64,000 nt of DNA. Origin: CAYQQU01 sp964419545 (GTDB lineage Bacteria; Bacteroidota; Bacteroidia; Chitinophagales; Saprospiraceae). The translations under genes and the position numbers were made by a program. This document shows positions 51,113 through 59,674 of the stretch, piece after piece (positions within the stretch are counted from its first letter, which is position 1; every line of letters starts with the position of its first letter). The notes under the pieces were generated by a model. The model made no database searches. It saw only the letters and a list, made by a program, of their open reading frames with translations, and was not told the DNA's origin. The DNA lies in NCBI GenBank assembly GCA_964419545.1, contig CAYQQU010000023.1, positions 14,621-78,620 on the forward strand, read 5' to 3'.

Positions 51113-51637
51113 ATGGCCAAAAAAAGAATAGCCGTGGATATGGACGAGGTGATCGCCGACGTGCTGCCCAAGTTTCTCGACCTCTACGAAACTGCTTTCG
51201 GCCGCCGCCCGGCGCGCGAAGAGTTCTGGGGGAAAAAGATCTACTACCTCGACGGCGCCGATCAGCTGCGCGAACGCCTCTTCGACAAAGGCTTTTTCGC
51301 GGACCTGCCGGTGATGCCGGGCAGCCGGGAGGTGATCAAAGACCTGATGACCGACCACGAGGTTTTTATCACGACCGCCGCCATGGAGTTTCGTGCGTCT
51401 TTAGAAGACAAGTACGACTGGCTGCAGCGCCATTTCCCATTTATTCACTGGAGGAACTTTGTTTTTTGCGGAGACAAAAGTGTCATCCGCGCTGATTATA
51501 TGATCGATGACCACGCTGCCAACCTGGAAACGTTCGCCGGGGAGGGGCTTTTGTACACGGCCTCCCATAACATCCGGGAGCATCGCTTTACGCGCGTCGA
51601 CAACTGGGAGGAGATCCATGCTTACTTCCGTAGCTAG
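51113..51637 (+). CDS. 5'(3')-deoxyribonucleotidase (NT5C-type HAD hydrolase)
   Basis: 174 residues. HAD motif I is D9-M-D11 in RIAVDMDEVIADVLPKFLDLY, motif II the Thr in VFITTAAME, motif III with Lys in FCGDKSVIRADYMIDDHAANL (acidic pair DD). The arrangement matches the NT5C family (PF06941) that dephosphorylates deoxyribonucleoside or ribonucleoside monophosphates. Cytoplasmic. It starts nine bases after the RND pump stop, so it is translated from the efflux transcript, a combination I do not know as standard. Confidence 0.88.
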   Translation: MAKKRIAVDMDEVIADVLPKFLDLYETAFGRRPAREEFWGKKIYYLDGADQLRERLFDKGFFADLPVMPGSREVIKDLMTDHEVFITTAAMEFRASLEDKYDWLQRHFPFIHWRNFVFCGDKSVIRADYMIDDHAANLETFAGEGLLYTASHNIREHRFTRVDNWEEIHAYFRS

Positions 51638-51781
51638 CCCGGACTAGTTCAAATGCTGAGGATCAGACCCTTGTCCGCAATAAGAAAAGGATCGTCCGTT
51701 TACTTATTTCCGGTTTTACCCCGTACCTTTCGCCTTTTCCCGCGGTATCGTCCGGGGGCAATCGGCGGAATATCGTAACGG

Positions 51782-52192
51782 ATGAAACTATCTATTGAAA
51801 AACTGCGCGAGCTGGTCCGGCTGAAACTGCGCTTTGCGATGACGGGGCTGGCCGCCACGGCGGTAGACTATGTACTTTACCTCGTTCTGGTGGAGCGGTT
51901 CTTGTCGCCCGAGTGGTCGAATGTCGTTTCCTATTCTTGCGGCATGGTCATCAACTTTTTATTGCAAAAGCGATTTGTATTCAACCTGAAGGGGTCGGTT
52001 TCGCGGGCGTTCATTTTGTCGATGTTCGTTTCGCTGGGCGGACTGGCGCTGAGCACCGGTATTATTTACCTGCTTACGAAATGGCCATTTTTTATGACCT
52101 ACCAGTTCATCACCAAGCTGATCGCTACGGGTGTGGTCTTCTTTTATAATTTTTATTGTAAACGCTACGTCTTTGAACGGCGTTTTTGGTAA
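51782..52192 (+). CDS. GtrA-family membrane protein
   Basis: 136 residues with four predicted helices (FAMTGLAATAVDYVLYLVLV; VVSYSCGMVINFLLQKRFVF; FILSMFVSLGGLALSTGIIYLL; FITKLIATGVVFFYNFYCKRYVF). The first and last helices carry the GtrA signatures F-A-x-x-G-x-x-A-T-x-x-D and N-F-x-x-x-K/R-x-x-V-F. GtrA proteins are proposed flippases of lipid-linked sugars for cell-envelope polymers. The gene ends 10 bases before the TolC gene. Confidence 0.9.
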   Translation: MKLSIEKLRELVRLKLRFAMTGLAATAVDYVLYLVLVERFLSPEWSNVVSYSCGMVINFLLQKRFVFNLKGSVSRAFILSMFVSLGGLALSTGIIYLLTKWPFFMTYQFITKLIATGVVFFYNFYCKRYVFERRFW

Positions 52193-52202
52193 ACTGCTGA
52201 TT

Positions 52203-53543
52203 ATGAAAACCTACATTGCGGTAATGGCGCTGGTCACGGCCGGGTTCTTTTTTCAGGCGAATGCACAGGAAGCCCTGAGCCTCTCGGATGCGATCCAGCG
52301 CACGCTGGAAAACAATTATCAGATCCAGATCGCGGAGCGCAACCGGGATGTGGCCGCCAATAATAACGACTGGGGCGTGGCGGGACGCTTTCCTTCCGTC
52401 AACCTGACGCTCAATTCCAACAACAGCTTCCGCGACCTCAACAATCCCGGTTCGGTGCTGCGCACCAGTAATTCCTTCAATACCGGCATCACGCCCGGGG
52501 TGGAGGCCAACTGGGTGCTCTTCGACGGTTACCGCGTCCGGTTCAACAAACAACAATTCGAGCAGCAGGAATTGCGGGAGCAGGCCAACATCAAAGTAGC
52601 AGTGGAAAATGCCGTACGCGCCGTTATGCAGGCCTATTACGACGCGCTGGTCCAGCAGGAACAACTGCAGGTGCTCGCCGAAGTCCTGGAATTGTCGCGC
52701 GACCGCGTCGCTTACCAGGAACTGCGCAAGGAGTTCGGCCAGTCGAGTACTTTTGACATCCTGCAAACCCAGGACGCCTACCTCAACGATTCGACGACCT
52801 ACGTCCTGCAAGTCAATACTTTCGAAACCGCCATCCGCAACCTCAACCTCGCGATGGGCGTCGACGATATGGGCCGCACCTACGTCCTCACCGATACCCT
52901 CACGGCCGATGCGGAAGCTTACGATTTCGAGGCCCTGCAGGAACGCATGCTGTCGAACAACAACGAACTGCAAACCCTCTTCATCAACCGCGAACTGGCC
53001 TCCATCAACACGCGCCTCCAGGAAGCCGGACGCGGCCCTACCGTCAACGCGCGGGCCGGCATGACCTATGACGTTTCTCTCTCCGTCGGCGAACAACAGT
53101 TCTCCTTCGAAGACGGCCCTCGTGCTTTGCCCGAGGTGGCCGCTAAAACTTTCAACGGCTTCCTCAACTTCGGCGCCACGCTGCCGCTCTACAACGGCGG
53201 CCTCATCCGCAACCGCATCGATAACGCCAAGATCGGAGAAATGGTCGCTCAGCTGAATATCAAGGAACTGCAGCGCAACCTGAACAACCAGCTCCGCAAT
53301 ACCCTGGCTACCTACAACAACCAGCGCCAACTGGTGGCCGTCACCCGCAGCCTCGTGGAAAATGCCCGCCGCAACCTCGAGATCGCCGAAGAACGCTTCC
53401 GCGGCGGCCTCATCAATTCTTTCGATTATCGCACCATCCAGGTCGGCTATATCAATGCTTCTCAGCAACAGCTCAACGCCATCTTCAACCTGAAAACCAC
53501 CGAGATTGAACTGATCCGGCTTATCGGCGGCTTGGTCAGATAA
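52203..53543 (+). CDS. TolC-family outer-membrane efflux channel
   Basis: 446 residues from ATG 52203, which begins a signal peptide (MKTYIAVMALVTAGFFFQANAQ); the frame continues 24 codons upstream into the GtrA gene and that part is rejected. Two OEP repeats: LSLSDAIQRTLENNYQIQIAERN and the internal repeat with FDILQTQDAYLNDST, ending RFRGGLINSFDYRTIQVGYINASQQQLNAIFNLKTTEIELIRL. It forms the trimeric channel of the RND system encoded upstream. Three copies of an 18-bp repeat begin three bases after the stop. Confidence 0.93.
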   Translation: MKTYIAVMALVTAGFFFQANAQEALSLSDAIQRTLENNYQIQIAERNRDVAANNNDWGVAGRFPSVNLTLNSNNSFRDLNNPGSVLRTSNSFNTGITPGVEANWVLFDGYRVRFNKQQFEQQELREQANIKVAVENAVRAVMQAYYDALVQQEQLQVLAEVLELSRDRVAYQELRKEFGQSSTFDILQTQDAYLNDSTTYVLQVNTFETAIRNLNLAMGVDDMGRTYVLTDTLTADAEAYDFEALQERMLSNNNELQTLFINRELASINTRLQEAGRGPTVNARAGMTYDVSLSVGEQQFSFEDGPRALPEVAAKTFNGFLNFGATLPLYNGGLIRNRIDNAKIGEMVAQLNIKELQRNLNNQLRNTLATYNNQRQLVAVTRSLVENARRNLEIAEERFRGGLINSFDYRTIQVGYINASQQQLNAIFNLKTTEIELIRLIGGLVR

Positions 53544-53546
53544 ATG

Positions 53547-53626
53547 CACCCACACCCACACCCAAACTCGAACCCACACCCAAACTCGAACCCACACCCA
53601 AACTCGAACCCACACTCACACCCCCC
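53547..53626. repeat. Tandem 18-bp repeats, G-rich on the minus strand
   Basis: CCCAAACTCGAACCCACA occurs three times without change at 53561-53578, 53579-53596 and 53597-53614, flanked by CCCACA units and CCCCCC. The minus strand has at least eight GGG runs with short TGT spacers and could form G-quadruplexes. Same sequence family as the inverted repeat at 7657-7703; both sit directly after a stop codon. Confidence 0.9.
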
Positions 53627-53657
53627 TAAACAATATTCCCAGTCTGTTACGTTAGAT

Positions 53658-53685
53658 TGTTACAGCAAATCTTGGTTTACCTTTG
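53658..53685 (+). promoter_or_regulatory. Probable promoter of the SprB-repeat gene
   Basis: TACCTTTG at 53678-53685 matches the -7 consensus; TTG at 53658-53660 is 17 bp upstream. The ATG at 53710 follows 24 bases later. Confidence 0.5.
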
Positions 53686-53709
53686 CAGTCAAATCAGTGT
53701 AAACGACCT

Positions 53710-56700
53710 ATGAAGCGTAGTGTGTTATTTTTCGCGTTGCTTTGGATCGCAGCGGGGCTATCCGCGCAGGGAAGCGAGTCGATGAAGGTGGAACGTTCCG
53801 ATGCCTTGCCCTGGGGAAAACCGGTGAAGAATATTTTTGTGGATACAGACAATCGCAAGTGGGTGTCCAACAGCGAAGGGCTTTTCGTCTTCATCGATAC
53901 CGACGTCGCTGATCCCGTATCGATGGGGCCCGGCGAGGAGTCGCTGCTTGACTATCCTGCCGGGAATAAAGATGTGCGATGGACGCGGGATGAACTCAAG
54001 GCCGCTATCGGCGATATTCTGGACCGCTCCAACTATATTACGGCGGCCCTCTATGATCAGGGCCGGAAAGAACTGTGGATCGGCACCGTGTATACCGGGC
54101 TGTTTCGCCTACGCGTCGAACCCAAGCTCGAATTGATCGAACAGCTCACCGCCGGCAGTTCCAAATTGCGCGCCAATAAGATCAACGACCTCTACCTCGA
54201 TCTGCGCGGCCAGTTGTGGGTCGGCACGGACGACGGCGCGCTCAAAGGGAAGGACGGCCGCTGGGACGTACTGGAAAAGAATCTGGTCATCGAAGCCATT
54301 ACGGGCTACGGCGACGAGATCTGGTTTATGGGCGACGGGCTGGTAGGGCCGCTCAACCGGCGCGACGTTTGGTCGCCCATCGGCATCCCCGAGCGCCGCA
54401 CCGAAGGCTCGCTGCGCGACATCACCTTCGACCTCGAAGGGCGGCTCTGGATCGCTTCGGAAGTGATCACCCGCTATGATCCCGCTACTACCGAATTTAC
54501 GGTATTCGGGCCGGCGCAGGAGTACACCAGTCAGTTCGCCACCTGCCTTTCCGCCGACCTCGACGGCGCCGTCTGGGTGGGAACGGAAGACAAAGGCCTC
54601 TACCGCATCGGCAAAGCCTCCGGCCTGGTCGTCAGCATTCAGATCACCCGGGAAGCTACCTGTGCGGGAGCCGCGGCCGACGGGGCGATCGCGGTACAAA
54701 CGGCCGGCGGGACCCCGCCTTACAACTACGCCTGGGAACCCGCACTGTCCGGCGAAAATCCTCAGAACCTGCGACCCGGAACTTACCAGGTAACCGTCAC
54801 CGATCAGAAAGGCGCCGCGAAGGTGGCGAAAGCCGTAATCGCTGACCCGCGCATCGAAGCCGCCGTAGAAGTGGATCGCACGGCCGGCGGCCCCGATGCT
54901 TCCGACGGCCAGGCCGCGGTTAAGGTATCCGGCGGTACTGGTCCTTACACCTACCAATGGGACAATGGTGAAACCGCAGCCCGGGCTGAGGCCCTGAGCC
55001 CGGGACGCCACCAGGTTACCATCACCGACCAGGCTGGCTGCCAGACGGTGGCCGAGGTGACCATCAACCAGGAGATCAGCGCGCTGCAAATCGATCTGGC
55101 GCTGACGGAGAGCATCTCCTGCAACGGGGAGCAGGGACAACTGGCGCCGGAGGTGGTGGGAGGACTCCCGCCTTATCGCTACGAATGGAACCTACCCGGA
55201 CTTTCCGGCGGCGAAACCCAGCCGGTAGGCCCCGGCCTTTATCAGCTTACCGTTACCGATGCCGCCGGTACTGCGGCGCAGGCCGAATTGGCAGTGGAAG
55301 CGCCCGAAGCGCTTACCGCAGCAGTCACCGTTACGGCCCCCGCCAACCCGGGAAAGGCCGACGGCAAAGCGAAAGTCCAGGTAGGAGGCGGCACCGGCGG
55401 TTACACCTACGCCTGGGATAACGGCTCGGACGGCCCCAATGTCAAAGGACTGGCTGCCGGCCCGCACCAGGTGACGATCACCGATGCCAACGGCTGCCGG
55501 ACGGTGGCCGACTTCGAGGTAGGCGAAGAGGCCCTGCCGCTGCAGGTAAGCGTCGCCGTCGCACAACCGGTGCGCTGTAAAGGGGAAAAGACCGGCGGCC
55601 TGCTGGCGGAAGTTACTGGCGGCAAAGAACCGCTGGCCTACCAATGGAGCCTGACTTCCGTCAATAAACCGGAATTGTCGGGCCTGGGCGCCGGCGAATA
55701 CACGGTTACCGTCACCGACGCCGCCGGACAACAACAATCGGCCTCCGTTACCCTGGCCGAACCGGCCGCCCTCACCGCCACCGGAAAAGTGGTCAGGCCC
55801 GTGAGCCCGGGCGCCTCCGACGGCCAGGCTACGGTACAGGTATCCGGCGGAGAGGGCGACTATGCCTTCCGCTGGGATAACGGGGAAAAGGAAGCGACAG
55901 CGACGGCGCTGAGCGCCGGCTACCATACCGTAACGGTGACCGATGAGCTGGGCTGCGAAGCAACTTCCACCTTTAATGTGCCGGAGGATATCCTGCCCCT
56001 GCAGGTCAGCCTGAACCAATCCGGCGAGATCCCCTGCTTCGGGCAAACCGGCGCCGTGCTGGACGTGGACGTGGCCGGGGGAAAAGCGCCTTTTTCTTTT
56101 AACTGGAGCGACGCCGGCCTCTCCGGCGAACGCGTGGCCAACTTGCCGGCCGGCAATTATTCCGTGACGGCTACCGATGCGACCGGGCAGACTCATTCGG
56201 CCAGCATCACTGTTACCGAACCCGCTGCCCTCACTGCTACCGCTCGCGCGGAAACGCCGGCCACTACCGGCGCTGACGACGGCGAAGCGGTGGTTCAGGT
56301 AACCGGCGGTACGGGTAGTTATACCTTCACCTGGGATAATGGCGAAACGGCTCAGAAAGCCGTGCGCCTGAACCCGGGCGAGCATGCCGTAACGGTAACC
56401 GACGAACGCGGTTGCACTACCACTGCATCAGTGACCGTCACCGAAGATATTCTGCCGCTGCAACTGCAATTGACCCAAACCGCGGAAATCAAGTGCAACG
56501 GTGGCCGGGAAGCGGCTCTCCAAGCGCAGGTCTCCGGCGGCAAAGGGCCTTATCGCTATGCTTGGGGCGACGGCCGCAAAGATGACGGCGCCATCACCAG
56601 CCTTTCCGCCGGGGAATACGCGCTGACGGTAACCGACGCCAGCGGTCAGTCGCAGACGGCGCAAGTGAAGATCGGCGAACCGGCGACGCTGACGGCCACC

Positions 56701-58012
56701 GCGAGCGCGGAGTCGCCGGCCAGCACGGGGGGCTCGGACGGCGAAGCGCTGGTCAAAGCTGCCGGGGGTAGCGGCGCGTATACCTACCGCTGGGACAACG
56801 GCGAGACGACGGCCCGGGCTACACAGCTGGCGCCGGGCGCGCACATGGTTACGGTGACGGACGAGAACGGCTGCGCGACGACGGCGGAAGTGACGATCAC
56901 GGAAGNNNNNNNNNNNNNNNNNNNNNNNNNNNNNNNNNNNNNNNNNNNNNNNNNNNNNNNNNNNNNNNNNNNNNNNNNNNNNNNNNNNNNNNNNNNNNNN
57001 NNNNNAAGCGCTGGTCAAAGCTGCCGGGGGTAGCGGCGCGTATACCTACCGCTGGGACAATGGCGAAACCACCGCCCGCGCCACCGGCCTTACTCCGGGT
57101 TCGCATACCGTGACCGTCACCGATGCGGCCGGTTGTACGGCGACGGCATCGGTAGCGGTCACCGAAAACATCCTGCCGTTGCAGGTTAAGCTTACGCAGA
57201 CCGAAGAAGTAAAATGCGCCGGCGGGAAAGAGGCCGCGCTGACGGTGATCGTCGACGGCGGCAAAGTGCCTTTCGAATACGAGTGGAACCAGGCGTCCCT
57301 GAGCGGCCCCCGCGTTACGGACCTACCGGCAGGCAGTTATTCGGTGACCATCAAGGACGCTTCCGGACAGTCCGAATCGGTAGCGGTCGAGATCACCGAA
57401 CCCGAACCGCTGGTGGTCGCCATCGAAGATAACCGGCCGGCGACCAACGGCGACAGCGAGGACGGTCAGGCGCGCGTGTCGGTTAGCGGCGGCGCCGGTC
57501 GCTATACCTACGCCTGGGATAACGGCGGCGACACCGACGAAGTGGACAACCTGCCCGTCGGATCGCATAGCGTCACGGTGACCGATGAAAACGGCTGCTC
57601 CGCGGAAACGGCTTTCGAGACCAAGCAAAAGATCATCCCCGAACTGACAGCCAGCGCTCTGCGCAGCGGCATGACCATCCAGATGCAGAAACTGCAGTTC
57701 GAAGCCGACAGTACCCGCATCACCAGCGATGCCAGGCCCATCCTGGACGAGGTCTATCAGTTTCTTAAAGACAATCCTTCCATCGTCGTGGAAATCGCCG
57801 GTCATACCAATAACCTGCCGCCGGCCGAGTATTGCGACTGGCTGTCGACCGAACGCGCCAAAGCAGTGGCGGAATACCTCATCGGCAGCGGCATCGATCC
57901 CGCCCGGGTCGCCTACAAGGGGTACGGCAAACGCGAACCCTTATTTTCCAATCAAACTCCCGACGGACGAAGGCGTAATCAACGGGTGGAGATCAGGGTG
58001 TTGCGGTTGTAG
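53710..58012 (+). CDS. Giant SprB-repeat protein with N-terminal propeller and C-terminal OmpA domain (interrupted by assembly gap)
   Basis: Signal peptide from ATG 53710 (MKRSVLFFALLWIAAGLSAQ). Residues about 30-310 form a two-component-regulator-type propeller (ELWIGTVYTGLFRL, LWVGTDDGALKG, RLWIASEVITRYD, VWVGTEDKGLYRIG). Then paired SprB-like repeats of about 150 residues, each an A half (C-N/A-G, GGxxPYxYxW, GxYxVTVTDAxGxxxxA) and a B half (SDGxAxVxVxGGxGxYTYxWDNGET, GxHxVTVTDxxGC, ILPLQ). Six pairs plus part of a seventh are visible. The C-terminus (DARPILDEVYQFL to VEIRVL) is an OmpA domain; the wall-binding Asp is Asn in GHTNN, Arg is kept in LSTERAKAV. The frame changes at the 100-N gap, as expected for a gap of unknown size. 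Likely a wall-anchored surface protein. Confidence 0.87.
56906..57005. other. Assembly gap of 100 N inside the SprB-repeat gene
   Basis: Both sides carry the same 55 bases (56744-56798 and 57006-57060), so the gap marks near-identical repeat units that the assembler could not join. Real length and repeat number are unknown. Confidence 0.97.
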
Positions 58013-58420
58013 GAAAGGTGGGCAGTGAAGGAGAAAAACAGTCGATTGTAATTGCGGTTAAACAAATAGCAGTGACCAAATGACCCGGGCGCTTTTAGAT
58101 AAGAAAGCTTTTGCTGAGGATGTCCCACTCATCCTTAATATTGATTTTTCCGAAGATCAGTTTTATGAATTTTGCCAACTCAACCGGAACCTACGTATTG
58201 AACGAGATCACCAAGGAATCATACATATCTGGGGAGCATGTGCTGCCGGAGTGCGGGGTGTTATTGGCTGATTTGTTGGGTTAACCCGAATGATTCATCT
58301 ATTGCCGGCCGCCCTTCTTGCGTTTGCTCGTTGGTCGATACTCATCGTGTCTGGGGATACCTGCCTGCGCGAACGCAAGCCCGTCAACCGCTATGACGAA
58401 GAACCCATGAATGATCCGGG
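58013..58420. other. Intergenic region with gene remnant and element
   Basis: Holds the Uma2 remnant (58080-58271) and the inverted-end element (58281-58424). No further gene seen. Confidence 0.6.
58080..58271 (+). pseudogene. Truncated Uma2-family (DUF820) endonuclease-like gene
   Basis: 63 codons. Residues about 15-48 (VPLILNIDFSEDQFYEFCQL, RNLRIERDHQGIIHI) match the N-terminus of Uma2 proteins, which are normally about 190 residues with a PD-(D/E)XK-like core. After IIHIW, where family members read MSPTG, the sequence changes to GACAAGVRGVIG and stops. The body of the gene is missing and an element with AACCCGGAT ends starts 10 bases later, suggesting deletion linked to that element. Confidence 0.7.
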
Positions 58421-58424
58421 TTAA
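58281..58424. mobile_element. 144-bp element with inverted ends of the AACCCGGAT family
   Basis: Left end TTAACCCGAATGATTCAT (58281-58298) and right end, read on the minus strand, TTAACCCGGATCATTCAT (58424-58407) match at 16 of 18 positions. No open frame of note between them. The right end supplies the TAA stop of the redoxin gene (58421-58423). It resembles a MITE or a remnant of an insertion sequence. Confidence 0.6.
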
Positions 58425-58966
58425 TCGTCTTTTTTTAACAATTCCGTCAAAATCCCATAAAACTCCCGGTCGTCCAGTTCTCCTCCCGGATGTTGGTTGG
58501 TGATTTGTATGGGAATCCCGCCCCGCGTGTAGCGCATCTTTCCCGCGCGATCCACGAAAAAATTCTTGGGGTATTCCCTACCGAATTGTTCGATATAGGT
58601 TTTAGCGTCGGGAATGATGCGAAAATCGAAGTCGTGCTTTTCCAGAAAATCCCGGATCGTGGCCGGATCATCGGGGGAGAAGGCGAGAAAAGCGATATCC
58701 TGGCCGGCGAAGAGGCGGGCCATCTGGTTGAGGCGCGGTATTTCCAGCAGGCAGGGCGGGCAGGTCGTAAACCAGAAGTTGAGCATGACGACCTGGCCGC
58801 GCAGCGCGGCCGCAGTGATCGTATCCCCAGCCAGGTCGGTCAGTTCGAAGGGCGGCAGTTCGCGACCTACCCATTCGGGATTGACCTCCCGCGTTGTTTT
58901 CGGTGGCGGGTCGCCGCAGGAAACCGTAAAGATCAGCAGGACCCAGCTCCATTTTACAAATTTCAT
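58421..58966 (-). CDS. TlpA/ResA-like thiol-disulphide redoxin lipoprotein
   Basis: 181 residues with a lipobox (FTVSC, Cys17). Thioredoxin fold of the TlpA type: ELPPFELTDLAGDTITAAALRGQVVMLNFWFTTCPPCLLEIPRLN, with active site CPPC, then AFLAFSPDDPATIRDFLEKHDFDFRIIPDA, the cis-Pro region KNFFVDRAGKMRYTRGG. It would reduce or shuffle disulphides in the envelope, for example in cytochrome c maturation. Its stop codon is part of the right end of the neighbouring element, so the original C-terminus may have been changed. Confidence 0.9.
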   Translation of the reverse strand: MKFVKWSWVLLIFTVSCGDPPPKTTREVNPEWVGRELPPFELTDLAGDTITAAALRGQVVMLNFWFTTCPPCLLEIPRLNQMARLFAGQDIAFLAFSPDDPATIRDFLEKHDFDFRIIPDAKTYIEQFGREYPKNFFVDRAGKMRYTRGGIPIQITNQHPGGELDDREFYGILTELLKKDD

Positions 58967-59053
58967 AGACTGCTAAAATATATCAGCTGTGGTACTTAGT
59001 AGAAAAATTTTGGCGAACTCAGGGCAAACGCTTTTTTTCAGCGTAAAAAAATC

Positions 59054-59674
59054 ATGAGGTTCCAGGAGTCGCCATTCTTTCGTTTGGTCATCGCGGGCAG
59101 CCGGTTTTTCCTAGGCCTCGTCTTTTTTTCCGCCGGTATGGGTAAACTGATCGAGTTTCCGGGTCTGATCGGACCGGTCTGGCTGGAAGAGGCGTTGGCG
59201 GAACACGGCCTGGCGTTATACGCTCGCTTTATTGCGTATTCCCAGATCGTAGTTGGCGTGCTGCTCCTTTCGGTGCGTTTCGCCACGCTGGGCGCCATCA
59301 TGCTGGCGCCGATTTTGCTCAATATTTTTATGGTGACCGTAAGCCTGGGGTGGCGGGGCACTCCTTATGTGGTGTTGGTATTGCTGCTGCTGAACGCGTT
59401 TTTGTTGCTGGCCGACTATCCCAGGCTGAAATACTTGCTGGTCGACGACCCTGCGGCGTTGCGGCCTTATCGCCTGCGCCGTCCTCGTCCGTTTACGGAC
59501 GGGCTCTGGGGGTTTGGCCTGCTGCTCGTGCTGCTTGCGCCGCTGGGGTGGCGCTGGGCCGCCTGGTTCGCTTACGCCTTGATGGTGGCCGGTTTCCTCC
59601 TCTTCTTTTTTTGTGAAAGGGACGCCCGCCGCTTCCGGCGCACCGTCGAACAAAAAACGTCAACCGGCGGCTAA
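59054..59674 (+). CDS. DoxX/MauE-like membrane protein
   Basis: 206 residues with about six helices. The N-terminal motif RFFLGLVFFSAGMGKLIEFPG is the DoxX signature, and four helices follow in the usual order (LYARFIAYSQIVVGVLLLSV; LGAIMLAPILLNIFMVTVSLGW; YVVLVLLLLNAFLLLADY). Two extra helices after residue 145 (LWGFGLLLVLLAPLGWRWAAWFAYALMVAGFLLFFF) extend the usual length. DoxX proteins occur in redox or respiratory complexes of varied kinds; no specific role can be given. Divergent from the redoxin gene 87 bases away, and overlapping the ligase gene by four bases at the 3' end. Confidence 0.8.
   Translation: MRFQESPFFRLVIAGSRFFLGLVFFSAGMGKLIEFPGLIGPVWLEEALAEHGLALYARFIAYSQIVVGVLLLSVRFATLGAIMLAPILLNIFMVTVSLGWRGTPYVVLVLLLLNAFLLLADYPRLKYLLVDDPAALRPYRLRRPRPFTDGLWGFGLLLVLLAPLGWRWAAWFAYALMVAGFLLFFFCERDARRFRRTVEQKTSTGG

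Noticed and set aside
52125..53615. Minus-strand frame beginning in the 18-bp repeats and covering tolC
   Set aside because: Its start translates as repeated VWVRVW from the repeat and the rest is the antisense of tolC.
53547..53626. Possible CRISPR array
   Set aside because: Units are 18 bp and directly adjacent, without spacers, and no cas gene is present.
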